Below, piece after piece: positions 43,774 to 53,877 of a stretch of 64,000 nucleotides of DNA. This DNA is from Salipiger profundus. GTDB taxonomy: Bacteria; Pseudomonadota; Alphaproteobacteria; Rhodobacterales; Rhodobacteraceae. Positions within the stretch are counted from its first letter, which is position 1, and the number at the start of each line of letters is the position of its first letter. The stretch spans positions 2,125,501 through 2,189,500 of the forward strand of contig NZ_CP014796.1 of the NCBI RefSeq assembly GCF_001969385.1. Direction: 5' to 3'. The notes beneath the pieces were generated by a model. The model was not told the origin of the DNA and searched no databases. It was given only the letters and a program-made list of their open reading frames with translations. Made by a program: the position numbers and the translations under genes.

Positions 43774-43777
43774 CGGG

Positions 43778-45511
43778 TCAGACGGGCAGCCCGACGACGA
43801 AGCGCGCGCCCAGCGGTTCCGAGGTCACGTCGGCCTCGGTCGGGCGGATGTTCTCGGCCCAGATGACGCCGCCGTGCGCCTCGACGATCTGCTTCGATAT
43901 CGCCAGCCCGAGCCCGGAGTTGTTGCCGAAATCGTTTTCGGGCCGCTGCGAATAGAACCGCTTGAAGATCTTCTGCAGCGCCTCTTCGGGGATGCCGGGG
44001 CCGGTATCCTCGACCACCACGAGGACGCGGTTGTCGCGGCGGCGGGCCCAGACGCGGATCGCGTCACCGTCCTCGCAGAAGGAAATGGCGTTGGTGATGA
44101 GGTTGACGAAGACCTGCGCCAGCCGCGGTTCGAGACCGTTAATGGTGATCTCCGAGCCGGGCAGGTCCGTGATGAACTCGACCCCCTTGCGGCGCGCATC
44201 CTCGCCGAGGAACTGGGTCAGGTTGCCCAGCATCTCGAGAAGGTCGAATTCCTGCTCTTCCTCCTTGACCAGCTCGGCGTCGAGGCGCGACGCGTTGGAG
44301 ATGTCGCTGACGAGACGGTCGAGCCGGCGGACGTCGTGTTCGATCACGTCGAGCAGCTTGTCGCGGTGCTCTTCCTTCTTGACGATGCGCAGCGAGCCGA
44401 TGGCCGAGCGCAGGCTGGCCAGCGGGTTCTTGATCTCGTGCGCGACGTCGGCGGCGAACTGTTCGTTGCTGTCGATGCGGTCGTAGAGCGCCGCGACCAT
44501 GCCGCGCAGGGCGCCGGACAGACGCCCGATCTCGTCGGGGCGGGCGGTCAGGTCGGGAATGCGGATGCGGCGCGACGTTCCCTTGGTGCGGCTATTGCGG
44601 TCGCGACCGATCTCGGCGGCGTCGGCCAGGTCCGAGATCGGGTTGGCGATGGTCGAGGCCAGCACGAGGCTCAGCCCGATGGAGACCAGCGTTGCGATCA
44701 CGAACATCTGCAGCACACGCTCGCGTTCGGCGCTGACGGCCGCGTCGATCTCGGCCTCGGTCGAGACCATGGCGACGGTGCCGACGATGGCGTCGCCCTG
44801 CCGGATCGGGGTGAGCGCGGTGAAGAGCGTCTCGCCGTCGGCGCCGGTGCCGGACTGCACGCGGGTCAGCGTCGGGTCGCTGCCTTCGATGAGGCGCCGC
44901 AGCCGGTCCTCGAGCGCAAGCTGCGGGGTGTCCTCGAAATAGGCGAAGATCCCGGCTGCGCCGAGCCAGATGGAATCCAGGAAGTCCGAGATAAGCGTGG
45001 GGCGGTCGGTGTCGCGGGCATCCACCCGTTGCAGCGGGGGCAGGGTGCCGCGCGTCTCGCCGACAAGGAAATTGCCGGCGTCGAAGACCAGCACCTCGAC
45101 GCCCTGCCGCAGGTCGAGCCCCTCGAGCGCCCCGGCAAGGTCGATCTCGTCGCTGGTGCCCAGAGAGACCGGCGCACCGGCGGCGGGCAGCCGGGCCTCG
45201 AGCGCGTCGGCCACCAGCTCGGCCTCGGCGCTGACGGCATTGCCGCGTTGCAGGACGAGCGTGTCGCGCGAAGAGTTCAGCCAAAGGATGCCCGCGACCA
45301 GCACGTTCAGCGCGATCAGGTTGAACGTGATGATCTTGCGGGTCAGCGGCGAGCGGTTGAGCGAGAACAGGCTGCGGCGCGCGCGGCTGTCGCGCAGCTC
45401 CTTCTCGACGGTGCTGTCGGGGGCGATGAAGTCATCACCCAAAACGACATCAGCCTCCTGCCTGTCGTCCGACTGGTCCTCGCGCGCGGAAATGTTCTCG
45501 GCCAGGGCCAT
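43778..45511 (-). CDS. chvG: Sensor histidine kinase ChvG/ExoS type
   Basis: This 577-residue membrane kinase has two transmembrane segments (ITFNLIALNVLVAGILWLNS about residue 58; LQMFVIATLVSIGLSLVLAS about 265) flanking a periplasmic domain, then HAMP and a HisKA domain with the phosphorylated His358 in AADVAHEIKNPLASLRSA. The ATPase domain shows NLITNAISFCEDGD (N box) and VEDTGPGIPEEA (G1). It pairs with ChvI. In Rhizobiales the system senses acid/envelope stress; here it lies between chvI and hprK, the conserved alphaproteobacterial order. Confidence 0.92.
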   Translation of the reverse strand: MALAENISAREDQSDDRQEADVVLGDDFIAPDSTVEKELRDSRARRSLFSLNRSPLTRKIITFNLIALNVLVAGILWLNSSRDTLVLQRGNAVSAEAELVADALEARLPAAGAPVSLGTSDEIDLAGALEGLDLRQGVEVLVFDAGNFLVGETRGTLPPLQRVDARDTDRPTLISDFLDSIWLGAAGIFAYFEDTPQLALEDRLRRLIEGSDPTLTRVQSGTGADGETLFTALTPIRQGDAIVGTVAMVSTEAEIDAAVSAERERVLQMFVIATLVSIGLSLVLASTIANPISDLADAAEIGRDRNSRTKGTSRRIRIPDLTARPDEIGRLSGALRGMVAALYDRIDSNEQFAADVAHEIKNPLASLRSAIGSLRIVKKEEHRDKLLDVIEHDVRRLDRLVSDISNASRLDAELVKEEEQEFDLLEMLGNLTQFLGEDARRKGVEFITDLPGSEITINGLEPRLAQVFVNLITNAISFCEDGDAIRVWARRRDNRVLVVVEDTGPGIPEEALQKIFKRFYSQRPENDFGNNSGLGLAISKQIVEAHGGVIWAENIRPTEADVTSEPLGARFVVGLPV

Positions 45512-45514
45512 CGG

Positions 45515-46216
45515 TCACTCTTCGTTGTAGCGATATCCGATGCCGTAAAGTGTCTCGATCGCCGAGAAATCGGGATCGACGGTGCGCATCTTCTTGCGCA
45601 GGCGCTTGATGTGGCTGTCGATGGTCCGGTCGTCGACATAGACCTGATCGTCGTAGGCGACGTCCATGAGCTGATCGCGCGACTTCACGAAGCCGGGGCG
45701 CTGGGCCAGCGCCTGAAGCAGCAGGAACTCGGTCACGGTGAGCGAGACGTCCTTTTCCTTCCAGGTCACGGAGTGGCGCAGCGGGTCCATCGTGAGCGAC
45801 CCGCGGGTCATCAGCTTGGTTTCCTCGGTGTCGCCGACCACGTCGCTGGCCACGGCTTCCTGCCGGCGCAGCAGGGCACGGATGCGCTCGACCAGCAGGC
45901 GCTGGCTGAACGGCTTCTTGACGTAGTCATCGGCGCCCATGCGCAGGCCGAGCACCTCGTCGATCTCGTCGTCCTTGGAGGTGAGGAAGATCACCGGCAT
46001 CTTGGACTTCTGGCGCACGCGCTGGAGCAGGTCCATGCCGTCCATACGCGGCATCTTGATGTCGAAGACCGCCATGTCGGGCATCTTCTTGTTGAAAGCG
46101 TCTAGTGCCGCCTGGCCGTCGTTGTAGGTCTCGACCTCGAACCCCTCGGCCTCGAGCGTCATCGAAACGGACGTCAGGATGTTCCTGTCATCGTCCACAA
46201 GGGCGATCTTCGACAT
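45515..46216 (-). CDS. chvI: Response regulator ChvI
   Basis: This 233-residue OmpR-type regulator has a receiver domain with acidic pocket LVDDDR, phospho-acceptor Asp52 in [13 protein letters not shown], the threonine switch IFLTSKDD and the lysine in [10 protein letters not shown]. The C-terminal winged helix includes [37 protein letters not shown] and [18 protein letters not shown]. It is first in the chvI-chvG-hprK-rapZ-manX-ptsH series and is divergent from pckA. Confidence 0.93.
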   Translation of the reverse strand: MSKIALVDDDRNILTSVSMTLEAEGFEVETYNDGQAALDAFNKKMPDMAVFDIKMPRMDGMDLLQRVRQKSKMPVIFLTSKDDEIDEVLGLRMGADDYVKKPFSQRLLVERIRALLRRQEAVASDVVGDTEETKLMTRGSLTMDPLRHSVTWKEKDVSLTVTEFLLLQALAQRPGFVKSRDQLMDVAYDDQVYVDDRTIDSHIKRLRKKMRTVDPDFSAIETLYGIGYRYNEE

Positions 46217-46399
46217 GGCACTGCTTCCTTGTTGTACTCATAATTGCCTGATTTTTTGCGTAGTATGCTGGATTACCGATTTTGCAACAATCTTAATCTG
46301 CGAATCATATGTTCCTCCGGCGTCATTGCAGGACAAAACCGGAAAGAAATGGCTAAAATGTCTCAGTAGGCGGCTGTGTCTTTAGCAAGGTTTCGCAAG

Positions 46400-46433
46400 T
46401 GCTAACGCTAAACGAAACTTGGTTGCGCTAACT
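46400..46433. promoter_or_regulatory. Two LacI-type operator-like sites between chvI and pckA
   Basis: TGCTAACGCTAAAC (46,400-46,413) and TGGTTGCGCTAACT (46,420-46,433) match 10 and 11 of 14 positions of the LacI-family palindrome TGTTAGCGCTAACA, spaced 20 bases centre to centre. CceR, a LacI-type regulator of central carbon metabolism in Rhodobacter, is known to control pckA, so these are candidate CceR sites. The remaining roughly 350-base gap has no gene; TTGACA follows at 46,434-46,439 and may be part of the pckA promoter. Confidence 0.5.
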
Positions 46434-46572
46434 TTGACATGTGTCCTGTTCCCGCTTGTTTCCGACGTGCTAAGGGAAGCGGTGCCGGGGGTGATCACCG
46501 CCGGAGAGCGGGGCCTGCCTCCGCTCTGATAACGAAGACCGCCGCGCAGGCGCGGCTACAGGAGCTTGGCAG

Positions 46573-48171
46573 ATGACATTTGGACGGGTGAACCCGGAAT
46601 TCCGGCTTGAAGATCAGGGGATCGAAGGGCTCGGCAATGTCTATTACAACCTGACGGAGCCCGCGCTGATCGAGGCCGCGCTGAAGCGCGGCGAGGGGAC
46701 GCTCGGCAAGGGCGGCGCCTTCTACGTGACCACCGGCAAGTTCACCGGCCGGTCGCCGCAGGACAAGCACGTGGTGAAGACCGACACCGTCGCCGACAAG
46801 ATCTGGTGGGAAAACAACCGCGAGATGTCGCCCGAGGGCTTCGACAAGCTCTACGAGGACATGGTCGAGCACATGAAGGGCCGCGACTACTACGTGCAGG
46901 ACCTGACCGGTGGTGCCGATCCGGCCTATTCGATCAAGGTGCGCATGGTCACCGAACTGGCGTGGCACGGGCTCTTCATTCGCCACATGCTGCGCCGTCC
47001 CGACCGCGAGGCGCTCGACGATTTCATCGCCGATTTCACTGTCATCAACTGCCCGAGCTTCAAGGCCGACCCCGAGAAGCACGGCTGCCGGTCCGACACC
47101 GTCATCGCGCTCAACTTCGATCGCAAGACCATCCTGATCGGCGGTACCGAATACGCGGGCGAGAACAAGAAATCCGTGTTCACGCTGCTCAACTACATGC
47201 TGCCGCTCAAGGGCATCATGGCGATGCACTGCTCGGCCAACCACGCACCGAACAACCCGGTCGATACCGCCATCTTCTTCGGCCTGTCGGGCACCGGCAA
47301 GACCACGCTCTCGGCCGACCCCGAGCGGGTGCTGATCGGCGACGACGAGCACGGCTGGTCCGACCGCGGAACCTTCAACTTCGAGGGTGGCTGCTACGCG
47401 AAGACCATCAACCTCAGCGCCGAGGCCGAGCCCGAGATCTACGCGACCACCTCGAAGTTCGGCACGGTGATCGAGAACATGATCTTCGATCCCGAGACGT
47501 TCGATCTCGATTTCGACGATGACAGCCTGACCGCCAACATGCGCTGCGCCTACCCGCTCGAGTATATCTCGAACGCGTCGTCCACCGCGCTTGGCGGGCA
47601 CCCCAAGAACATCATCATGCTGACCTGCGATGCCTTCGGCGTGCTGCCCCCGATCGCGCGGCTGACCCCGGCGCAGGCGATGTACCACTTCCTGTCGGGC
47701 TTCACCTCGAAGGTGGCCGGGACCGAGCGTGGCATCACCGAACCGCAGCCGACCTTCTCGACCTGCTTCGGCGCGCCCTTCATGCCGCTGCGGCCCGAGA
47801 TGTACGGCAACCTGCTGCGCGACAAGATCGCCAAGCACGGCGCGACCTGCTGGCTGGTGAACACCGGCTGGACCGGCGGCGCCTACGGCACCGGTCACCG
47901 GATGCCGATCAAGGCCACCCGCGCGCTGCTGCACTCGGCGCTCAACGGCTCGCTCAGCAAGGTCGAGTTCCGCAAGGATCCGAACTTCGGCTTCGAGGTC
48001 CCGGTCGAGGTCGAGGGCGTTCCCTCGCTGCTGCTCGACCCGCGCAAGACCTGGGACGACAAGGCGGCCTTCGACGCGCAGGCCGAGAAGCTGGTGCAGA
48101 TGTTCGCCGACAACTTCGAGCAATACGTGCCCTACATCGACGAGGACGTGAAGGCCGCCGCCATCGGCTGA
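46573..48171 (+). CDS. pckA: ATP-dependent phosphoenolpyruvate carboxykinase
   Basis: This 532-residue enzyme turns oxaloacetate plus ATP into phosphoenolpyruvate, the first step of gluconeogenesis. It has substrate-binding [42 protein letters not shown] (Walker [12 protein letters not shown] and the catalytic lysine/histidine region), metal-binding LIGDDEHGW and [19 protein letters not shown]. The length matches the bacterial ATP-dependent family. Divergent from chvI, an arrangement conserved in alphaproteobacteria. A strong terminator follows. Confidence 0.96.
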   Translation: MTFGRVNPEFRLEDQGIEGLGNVYYNLTEPALIEAALKRGEGTLGKGGAFYVTTGKFTGRSPQDKHVVKTDTVADKIWWENNREMSPEGFDKLYEDMVEHMKGRDYYVQDLTGGADPAYSIKVRMVTELAWHGLFIRHMLRRPDREALDDFIADFTVINCPSFKADPEKHGCRSDTVIALNFDRKTILIGGTEYAGENKKSVFTLLNYMLPLKGIMAMHCSANHAPNNPVDTAIFFGLSGTGKTTLSADPERVLIGDDEHGWSDRGTFNFEGGCYAKTINLSAEAEPEIYATTSKFGTVIENMIFDPETFDLDFDDDSLTANMRCAYPLEYISNASSTALGGHPKNIIMLTCDAFGVLPPIARLTPAQAMYHFLSGFTSKVAGTERGITEPQPTFSTCFGAPFMPLRPEMYGNLLRDKIAKHGATCWLVNTGWTGGAYGTGHRMPIKATRALLHSALNGSLSKVEFRKDPNFGFEVPVEVEGVPSLLLDPRKTWDDKAAFDAQAEKLVQMFADNFEQYVPYIDEDVKAAAIG

Positions 48172-48198
48172 CGCCTTCCGCGTTTATCGCAATGCGAG

Positions 48199-48223
48199 CG
48201 CCCGCCGGTCCGGCGGGCGTTTT
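48199..48223 (+). terminator. Rho-independent terminator of pckA
   Basis: CGCCCGCCG and CGGCGGGCG form a perfect 9-bp stem with loop GTC followed by TTTTATT, 27 bases past the pckA stop. Confidence 0.9.
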
Positions 48224-48331
48224 ATTGTTCGGATGGGCGGTCTCGCGCCCGTGTTCGGCATCCGGGCTTTTCAGGGCGGTCGCGGCGCAGTATCGCGGAC
48301 TGGTCATCGAGACACGCCCGGAGACCGCGCC

Positions 48332-48880
48332 ATGACCCGCCTGTTCCTTGCCGTTCCCGCCCTGCTGGCCATGCTTGCAGGCGCAGCGCCCGCGCAGACG
48401 CCGCGCTCGTTTGCGAACGATCCGATGATCCTCATCGACCACGGCGTGATCTGCCAGGTGGCCGCCGAGGGCGCACGCCCGGCGCCCGACACGATGGTGG
48501 GCGAGATCAACCTCGTGCGGCAGACCCGCGAGATGGACGTCACCACCCGCGTCGTGCCCGCCAAGCCCGGCATCAGTTTCGGGATCAAGTTCACGCTGCG
48601 CCCCGACACGCCGCCGCGCGACATGAACGTGATCGTCACGCATCCGGCCATGGGCCCCGAGGGCGTGACCCGCGAAAGCTGGACCGCATCGGTCTCGGGC
48701 GGACGGCCGAGCCTCAACCTTTTCACCTTCGAGTTTCCCTACGAGCTGGTGACCGGCGCCTGGACCATGGCGCTCGAGTTCGAGGGGGAGCGGCTCATGG
48801 AGCAGCATTTCGAGGTCGTGCCCGAGCTCGCCGGCGCCGCCGTGCTGTCGGTCTGCTACGGGCAGGATTTCGTCTCCTGA
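48332..48880 (+). CDS. Exported DUF3859-family protein
   Basis: This 182-residue protein has a Sec signal peptide (MTRLFLAVPALLAMLAGAAPA, then QT) and a beta-rich domain fitting DUF3859: EINLVRQTREMDVTTRVVPAKPGISFGIKF and NLFTFEFPYELVTGAWTMALEFEGERLMEQHFEVV. A role in the periplasm is likely but unknown. It starts its own unit after the pckA terminator. Confidence 0.72.
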   Translation: MTRLFLAVPALLAMLAGAAPAQTPRSFANDPMILIDHGVICQVAAEGARPAPDTMVGEINLVRQTREMDVTTRVVPAKPGISFGIKFTLRPDTPPRDMNVIVTHPAMGPEGVTRESWTASVSGGRPSLNLFTFEFPYELVTGAWTMALEFEGERLMEQHFEVVPELAGAAVLSVCYGQDFVS

Positions 48881-48966
48881 CGCCGAGAAGAACCGGTTTC
48901 GCGGTTGCGCTCGGGCCCGGCTGCGGGCAGGTGCCCCGCAGCGGCACCGCGTCGGCGTCCCTCGAA

Positions 48967-49037
48967 TTGTCCACATATCCACAGCGACGATCTTGGGCAA
49001 CTCGGCAGGTCGTCCACAACTTATTGCGTTGTCCACA
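48967..49037. promoter_or_regulatory. Cluster of DnaA-box-like 9-mers
   Basis: Four 9-mers ending TCCACA lie on the plus strand within 71 bases: TTGTCCACA (48,967), ATATCCACA (48,975), TCGTCCACA (49,010) and TTGTCCACA (49,029). Three of them are one mismatch from the DnaA box TTATCCACA (the one at 49,010 has two), and a degenerate TTTACACAA follows at 49,048. The stretch precedes the YbjN gene. No dnaA, parAB or hemE is in the window, so this is more likely a DnaA-responsive or DnaA-titrating site than the origin. Confidence 0.45.
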
Positions 49038-49177
49038 AATATTTCGCTTTACACAAACTGCCCGCCACAGGCACGATATGTTGTAAGGGGAGGGAAACAA
49101 CTCCCAGCCCCTAGAGCAGTAAGCTAGCGCTTGGGCGCACCAAGCACCCCGGCGCTACAAGCACAATGAGGTGGCGC

Positions 49178-49678
49178 ATGGCACTGTCCGAAGAGTATCT
49201 GAACGACGATATTCACCCGATCGACATCGTCGAGACTCTGGCCGAACACCATGACTGGGATTTCGACCGCGTGGCCGAGGATCAGATCGCCATGGCCGTC
49301 GAGGGCCAGTGGCGCACCTATTCCATCACGCTCGCCTGGTCGCCCTACGACGAGACGCTCCGCCTCATCTGCACCTTCGAGATGGATCCGCCCGAGCACG
49401 CGATGCCCGAGCTCTACGAGGGCCTCAACGCGGTCAACGACCAGTGCTGGGCGGGCTCGTTCAGCTACTGGGCCGAGCACAAGCTGATGGTCTACCGCTA
49501 CGGGCTCGTGCTGGCCGGGGGACAGGTGGCCAGCGCCGACCAGATCGACACGATGATCTCGGCTGCCGTGGTCGCCTCGGAGCGCTACTACCCGGCCTTC
49601 CAGCTGATTGCCTGGGCCGGCAAGCCGCCGAGAGAGGCGCTGCAGATCGCCATCGCCGAGGCCTACGGACGCGCTTGA
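49178..49678 (+). CDS. YbjN-domain protein
   Basis: This 166-residue protein of the YbjN family (type III secretion chaperone-like fold) shows HDWDFDRVAEDQIAMAVEGQWRTYSITLAWSPYDETLRLICTF and YEGLNAVNDQCWAGSFSYWAEHKLMVYRYGL. I prefer the ATG at 49,178 because GAGG lies six bases upstream; an ATG four codons earlier is possible. It is preceded by a cluster of DnaA-box-like sequences. Biochemical function is unknown. Confidence 0.82.
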   Translation: MALSEEYLNDDIHPIDIVETLAEHHDWDFDRVAEDQIAMAVEGQWRTYSITLAWSPYDETLRLICTFEMDPPEHAMPELYEGLNAVNDQCWAGSFSYWAEHKLMVYRYGLVLAGGQVASADQIDTMISAAVVASERYYPAFQLIAWAGKPPREALQIAIAEAYGRA

Positions 49679-49770
49679 CGCGACGTCGGCCGCCGGAGCG
49701 GCGTGAGGACTTGCCCGCTCCCGGTTTTGGCGCAATTCTCTGCCCTGAGGACAACTTAGGGAGGAATTCC

Positions 49771-51207
49771 ATGAAATACCTGTTCCCGGCCATGGCGCTT
49801 GCCATGGCCGCGTCCGTTCCGCAGCAGGGACAGGCGCAGCAGAGTCCCGAGCAATGCCGCGCGCTGCGCTCGACGGTGATGGATGCAGCCAGCGTGACCT
49901 CGGCGCGCGTGATGCCGGCGCTCGACACCCTTCCGTCCTATTGCGAGGTGCGGGTCACCGCCCGGCCGGCGATCTCGATCGAGGTGCGCCTGCCGATGGA
50001 GGGCTGGAACGGCAAATATTACCAGGCCGGCTGCGGCGGTTTCTGCGGCATCCTCGGGCGCGCCGACGCGGGTGGCGGCTGGGTCAACGCCATGCGGCCC
50101 GGTCTCGAACGCGGCTATGCCACGGCGACCTCGGACAGCGGCCATCACGGGCTGTCGGTGACCGAGGCGACCTGGGCGATGGGCAACCCCGACGCCGAGC
50201 GCGACTGGGGCTGGCGCTCCATCGGCGAGACCCACCGCGTCGCGCAGGCGCTCATCGGTGCCTTCTACGACGGCGCGTCGGAGCAGGCCGTCTTCCAGGG
50301 ATGCTCGACCGGTGGGCGGATGGCGCATATGGCCGCGCAGCGCTACCCCGACCTGTTCGACGGCATCATCGCGGGCGCGCCGGCGATGGATTACACCGGG
50401 CTTGTCGGAACCGCGATGTCCTGGGTCGTGCAGGCCAACACCGCCGAGGACGGCAGCCAGATCCTCGGCCCGCACGAGGCCAAGCTGATCGGCGACGAGG
50501 TGATGTCGCAGTGCGACGGCGCCGACGGCAAGGCTGACGGGCTCATCGCCGATCCGCGCGCCTGCGAGATCGACCTCGCGCCGCTCACCTGCGAGGCCGA
50601 GGACAAGGACTCCTGCCTCGACGAGCAGGAACTTGCGACGCTGACGAAATGGCGCGAGGGCCCGCGAAACGCGGCCGGGGACCAGCTGTACCCCGGCGGT
50701 ATCCCCGAGGGCTCCGAGCCCTACTGGTGGCTCTGGCTCACCGGCAACGACAAGGGCGCGGGCAAGCTGGTGCCGGCCTTCGCGAAAAGCTTCGGGTCCT
50801 ACATGGCCTTCCCGACCGACCCGGGACCGGAGTGGACCCCCGCCGATTTCGATTTCGAGACCGACCCGGCGCGGCTCGAGACGATGGCCGAGGTCTACAA
50901 CGCCGACAGCCCCGACCTGTCCGCCTTCCGCAACGCCGGCGGCAAGATGATCGTCTGGCACGGCTGGGCGGATTCCATCGTGACACCCTACAAGACGGTC
51001 AAATGGTACGAGGACGCGGCCCGCATCTCGGGTGGCGAGGACGGGCTGAAGGACACCGTGGCGCTGTTCATGGTGCCGGGGCTCGACCATTGCGGCATCC
51101 TGCCGGGCACCGACGGTCTGAGCGCCGCGTCGCTCGACCCGATGTCGCCGCTCGAGCGCTGGATGACCGACGGCACCCGGCCGACCTCGATCATGGCGCC
51201 CGAGTAG
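49771..51207 (+). CDS. Exported tannase/feruloyl-esterase-family protein
   Basis: This 478-residue protein has a signal peptide (MKYLFPAMALAMAASVPQQGQA) and a tannase-family alpha/beta-hydrolase domain. The nucleophile serine is in FQGCSTGGRMAHMAAQRYPDLFDGIIAGAPA, with an adjacent cysteine; the aspartate and histidine lie in HGWADSIVTPYKTV and VPGLDHCGILPG, the latter with its own cysteine. This matches the CS-D-HC motif of the family, in which a disulfide joins residues flanking Ser and His. The natural ester substrate is unknown. GGGAGG precedes the ATG. Confidence 0.85.
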   Translation: MKYLFPAMALAMAASVPQQGQAQQSPEQCRALRSTVMDAASVTSARVMPALDTLPSYCEVRVTARPAISIEVRLPMEGWNGKYYQAGCGGFCGILGRADAGGGWVNAMRPGLERGYATATSDSGHHGLSVTEATWAMGNPDAERDWGWRSIGETHRVAQALIGAFYDGASEQAVFQGCSTGGRMAHMAAQRYPDLFDGIIAGAPAMDYTGLVGTAMSWVVQANTAEDGSQILGPHEAKLIGDEVMSQCDGADGKADGLIADPRACEIDLAPLTCEAEDKDSCLDEQELATLTKWREGPRNAAGDQLYPGGIPEGSEPYWWLWLTGNDKGAGKLVPAFAKSFGSYMAFPTDPGPEWTPADFDFETDPARLETMAEVYNADSPDLSAFRNAGGKMIVWHGWADSIVTPYKTVKWYEDAARISGGEDGLKDTVALFMVPGLDHCGILPGTDGLSAASLDPMSPLERWMTDGTRPTSIMAPE

Positions 51208-51223
51208 GTCCGGGCCCACGGCA

Positions 51224-51247
51224 GGGGGCCGATGCGGCCCCTTGCTT
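51224..51247 (+). terminator. Terminator after the tannase-family gene
   Basis: GGGGCCG and CGGCCCC form a 7-bp stem with loop ATG and a following TTGCTT, a moderate Rho-independent candidate. Confidence 0.6.
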
Positions 51248-51300
51248 GAAACCCGGCGCGTCAGGCGACAATGTGTCGGCGAGTTATGGAGAATGATCCT

Positions 51301-52116
51301 ATGAAAGACGGAGAAATCGCCCGTCGCGGTCTGGTGCTTCTGGGTTGCGGCAAGATGGGGTCGGCCATGCTCGAGGGCTGGCTGGCGCGTGGACTGCCCA
51401 CGGCGTCGGTCTGGGTCGTGGACCCCAACCCCTCGGACTGGCTGGAGGCGCAGGGCGTGAACCTCAACGAGGAGCTGCCCGGGGACCCGGCCATCGTTCT
51501 GGTCGCGGTGAAGCCGCAGATGATGACCGACGCGTTGCCGACGCTGGTCACCTACGGCAACGGCAGCACGCTGTTCCTGTCGGTAGCGGCCGGGGTGCTG
51601 ATCTCGACCTACGAGAAGATGCTGGGCGCCGAGACGCCGATCATACGCGCCATGCCGAACACGCCGGCCGCCGTGGGGCAGGGGATCACCGCCATCGTGG
51701 GCAATGCCCATGCCAGCGCCACCCAGATGGACCAGGCTGAGGAACTGCTCTCGGCGGTCGGCGGTGTCGTGCGGCTCGAGGGCGAAGAGCAGATGGACGC
51801 GGTGACGGGTGTCAGCGGCTCCGGCCCGGCCTATGTGTTCCACATGATCGAATGCCTCGCCGCCGCCGGCGAGGCGCAGGGGCTTGCCCCCGACCTGGCG
51901 ATGCAGCTGGCCAAGGCGACCGTCGCCGGGGCAGGGGCGCTCGCCATGCACGCGACGGACGATCCGGCGCAGCTGCGGCGCAACGTGACCTCTCCCAACG
52001 GCACCACGCAGGCCGGGCTCGAGGTCCTGATGAACGAAGACAGCGGCCTTACGCCGCTTATCAAGGCGACGGTGGCGGCGGCGGCCGACCGGTCGCGGGA
52101 GCTTGCCAATGGCTGA
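51301..52116 (+). CDS. proC: Pyrroline-5-carboxylate reductase
   Basis: This 271-residue enzyme reduces pyrroline-5-carboxylate to proline with NAD(P)H. It shows the N-terminal nucleotide fold [53 protein letters not shown], and the C-terminal substrate motif [30 protein letters not shown] with [20 protein letters not shown] chose the ATG at 51,301. Its 3' end overlaps the next start by eight bases. Confidence 0.92.
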   Translation: MKDGEIARRGLVLLGCGKMGSAMLEGWLARGLPTASVWVVDPNPSDWLEAQGVNLNEELPGDPAIVLVAVKPQMMTDALPTLVTYGNGSTLFLSVAAGVLISTYEKMLGAETPIIRAMPNTPAAVGQGITAIVGNAHASATQMDQAEELLSAVGGVVRLEGEEQMDAVTGVSGSGPAYVFHMIECLAAAGEAQGLAPDLAMQLAKATVAGAGALAMHATDDPAQLRRNVTSPNGTTQAGLEVLMNEDSGLTPLIKATVAAAADRSRELANG

Positions 52117-52447
52117 AATCACATTCGACGACTTCCTAAAGGTCGACATCCGCGTCGGCAAGGTGGTCCGCGCCGAACCCTTCCCCGAGGCCCGCAAGCC
52201 GGCGATCAAGGTCTGGATCGATTTCGGCCCCGAGATCGGTGAAAAGAAGAGCTCGGCGCAGATCACCGCGCATTACGACCCCGAGGGGCTCGTGGGGCGA
52301 CAGGTGATGGCGGTGGTGAACTTCCCGCCGCGGCAGATCGGGCCGTTCATGTCGGAATGCCTCGTTCTGGGCTTCCCGGACAAGGACGGCGAAGTGGTGC
52401 TTGGCGCCCCAGACCAGGAGGTGCCCATCGGGGCACGCCTGCATTGA
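52109..52447 (+). CDS. tRNA-binding domain protein (CsaA/YgjH type)
   Basis: This 112-residue OB-fold protein is of the EMAPII-like tRNA-binding family: [91 protein letters not shown]. It matches CsaA in size and in the SSAQI motif. It is coupled to proC and to the following dehydrogenase by overlaps, forming a three-gene unit. CsaA proteins have been linked to secretion chaperoning and tRNA binding; which applies here is unknown. Confidence 0.85.
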   Translation: MAEITFDDFLKVDIRVGKVVRAEPFPEARKPAIKVWIDFGPEIGEKKSSAQITAHYDPEGLVGRQVMAVVNFPPRQIGPFMSECLVLGFPDKDGEVVLGAPDQEVPIGARLH

Positions 52448-53397
52448 GCCGGGTCCTGATCGGGCGCAACCTGCCCGAAAGCGTTCTCGCCGAGGCCCGC
52501 AAGATCTTCGACGTGACCTACCGCGACTCGCCCTATCCGCTCAGCCACGCCGAGATGGTCGAGGCGCTCACCGAGTATGACGGCGCGCTCGTCACCCTGG
52601 GCGACGCCTTCAATGCCGAGGTCTTCGCCGAAGCGGGCGTGCCACGGGCGCGGATCCTCGCGAACTTCGGGGTCGGCTACAACCACATCGACGTGGAGGT
52701 GGCGAAGCGCGCCGGCCTCACGGTGACGAACACGCCGGGCGCGGTGACCGATGCCACCTCCGACATCGCGATGACGCTGATGCTGATGAGTTGCCGCCGC
52801 GCCGCGGAGGGCGAGCGGCTGGTGCGCTCGGGGAAGTGGGAGGGCTGGCACCCGGTGCAGATGCTGGGCACCCACATGACCGGCAAGCGCGTCGGCATCC
52901 TCGGCATGGGCCGGATCGGGCAGGCCATCGCGCGGCGGTGCCATTTCGGCTTCGAGATGGAGGTCTCCTACGTCAGCCGCTCGGAGAAGTCGCTCGATTT
53001 CCCCGCGACCCGCTGCGAGACGCCCGAGGCGCTGGCCGCCGAGGTCGACATCCTCGTGGTCTCGGTGCCGGCCAGCCCCGCGACGCATCACATGGTGAAT
53101 GCCGACGTGCTGGCGGAGATGAAGCCGACCGCCCATCTCGTGAACATCGCGCGGGGCGACATCGTCGACGAGGCGGCGCTGATCGCGGCGCTCGAAGAGG
53201 GGCGGATCGCCGGGGCAGGGCTCGACGTCTACGAACACGAGCCCGACGTGCCGGAGGCCCTGCGGGCGCTCGACAGCGTGGTGCTGCTGCCGCATCTGGG
53301 CACCGCAACGCTCGAGGTGCGCGAGGACATGGGCCGCATGGCGGTCGAGAACCTGCGCGCCTTCTTCGCGGGCGAGGACGTGCCGAACCCCGTCTGA
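52444..53397 (+). CDS. D-2-hydroxyacid dehydrogenase (glyoxylate/glycerate type)
   Basis: The 317-residue product starts at a TTG overlapping the previous stop (TTGA), giving [23 protein letters not shown]-binding [34 protein letters not shown], the catalytic arginine in [16 protein letters not shown], glutamate in [14 protein letters not shown] and histidine in [17 protein letters not shown] are all in place. It belongs to the GyaR/GhrB-like group and probably reduces glyoxylate or hydroxypyruvate. Confidence 0.85.
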   Translation: MSRVLIGRNLPESVLAEARKIFDVTYRDSPYPLSHAEMVEALTEYDGALVTLGDAFNAEVFAEAGVPRARILANFGVGYNHIDVEVAKRAGLTVTNTPGAVTDATSDIAMTLMLMSCRRAAEGERLVRSGKWEGWHPVQMLGTHMTGKRVGILGMGRIGQAIARRCHFGFEMEVSYVSRSEKSLDFPATRCETPEALAAEVDILVVSVPASPATHHMVNADVLAEMKPTAHLVNIARGDIVDEAALIAALEEGRIAGAGLDVYEHEPDVPEALRALDSVVLLPHLGTATLEVREDMGRMAVENLRAFFAGEDVPNPV

Positions 53398-53436
53398 GCC
53401 GTCTCGCCGGGGGGGTGATCCCACCCACCCGGAACC

Positions 53437-53877
53437 TCAGACCTCGGTATCCATCCAGATGGTCACGGGGCCGTCGTTGACCAGCGCGACCTGCATGTCG
53501 GCGCCGAAGCGGCCGGTGGCCACGGGCACGCCCTCGGCCTGCAGCCGTCCGGCGAAATGCTCGTAGAGCCGCTGGCCCTCGTCGGGCGCGGCGGCGGTGG
53601 AAAAGCCCGGGCGGTTGCCCTTGGTCTCGGCGGCAAGGGTGAACTGGCTGACCACCAGCGCGGCGCCGCCGGTGTCGCGCACCGAGCGGTTCATGCGCCC
53701 CTCGTCATCCTTGAAGATCCGCAGCTTGGCGATCTTCGCGGCAAGCTTGTCGGCCTGCGCCTCGGTGTCGCCCTGCATGGCGCAGACCAGCACCAGAAGG
53801 CCCGGACCGACCTCGCCCAGCACCGCGCCTTCGACCGAGACGCGGGCTTCGGACACGCGCTGGACCAGCGCCCTCAC
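53437..53877 (-). CDS. dtd: D-aminoacyl-tRNA deacylase
   Basis: This 146-residue enzyme removes D-amino acids (and glycine from tRNA-Ala) from mischarged tRNA. It shows [17 protein letters not shown], the catalytic [22 protein letters not shown] and the cross-subunit proline motif [14 protein letters not shown]. The start is GTG at 53,877, overlapping the sugar-kinase stop (GTGA), which implies coupled translation. Confidence 0.92.
   Translation of the reverse strand: MRALVQRVSEARVSVEGAVLGEVGPGLLVLVCAMQGDTEAQADKLAAKIAKLRIFKDDEGRMNRSVRDTGGAALVVSQFTLAAETKGNRPGFSTAAAPDEGQRLYEHFAGRLQAEGVPVATGRFGADMQVALVNDGPVTIWMDTEV

Noticed and set aside
43442..46105. 887-codon plus-strand frame opposite hprK, chvG and chvI
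   Set aside because: All three minus-strand genes have full catalytic motifs; the plus frame has none and low complexity.
48967..49037. Chromosomal replication origin
   Set aside because: DnaA-box-like words alone are not enough; no AT-rich unwinding element, dnaA, parAB or hemE is seen in the window.
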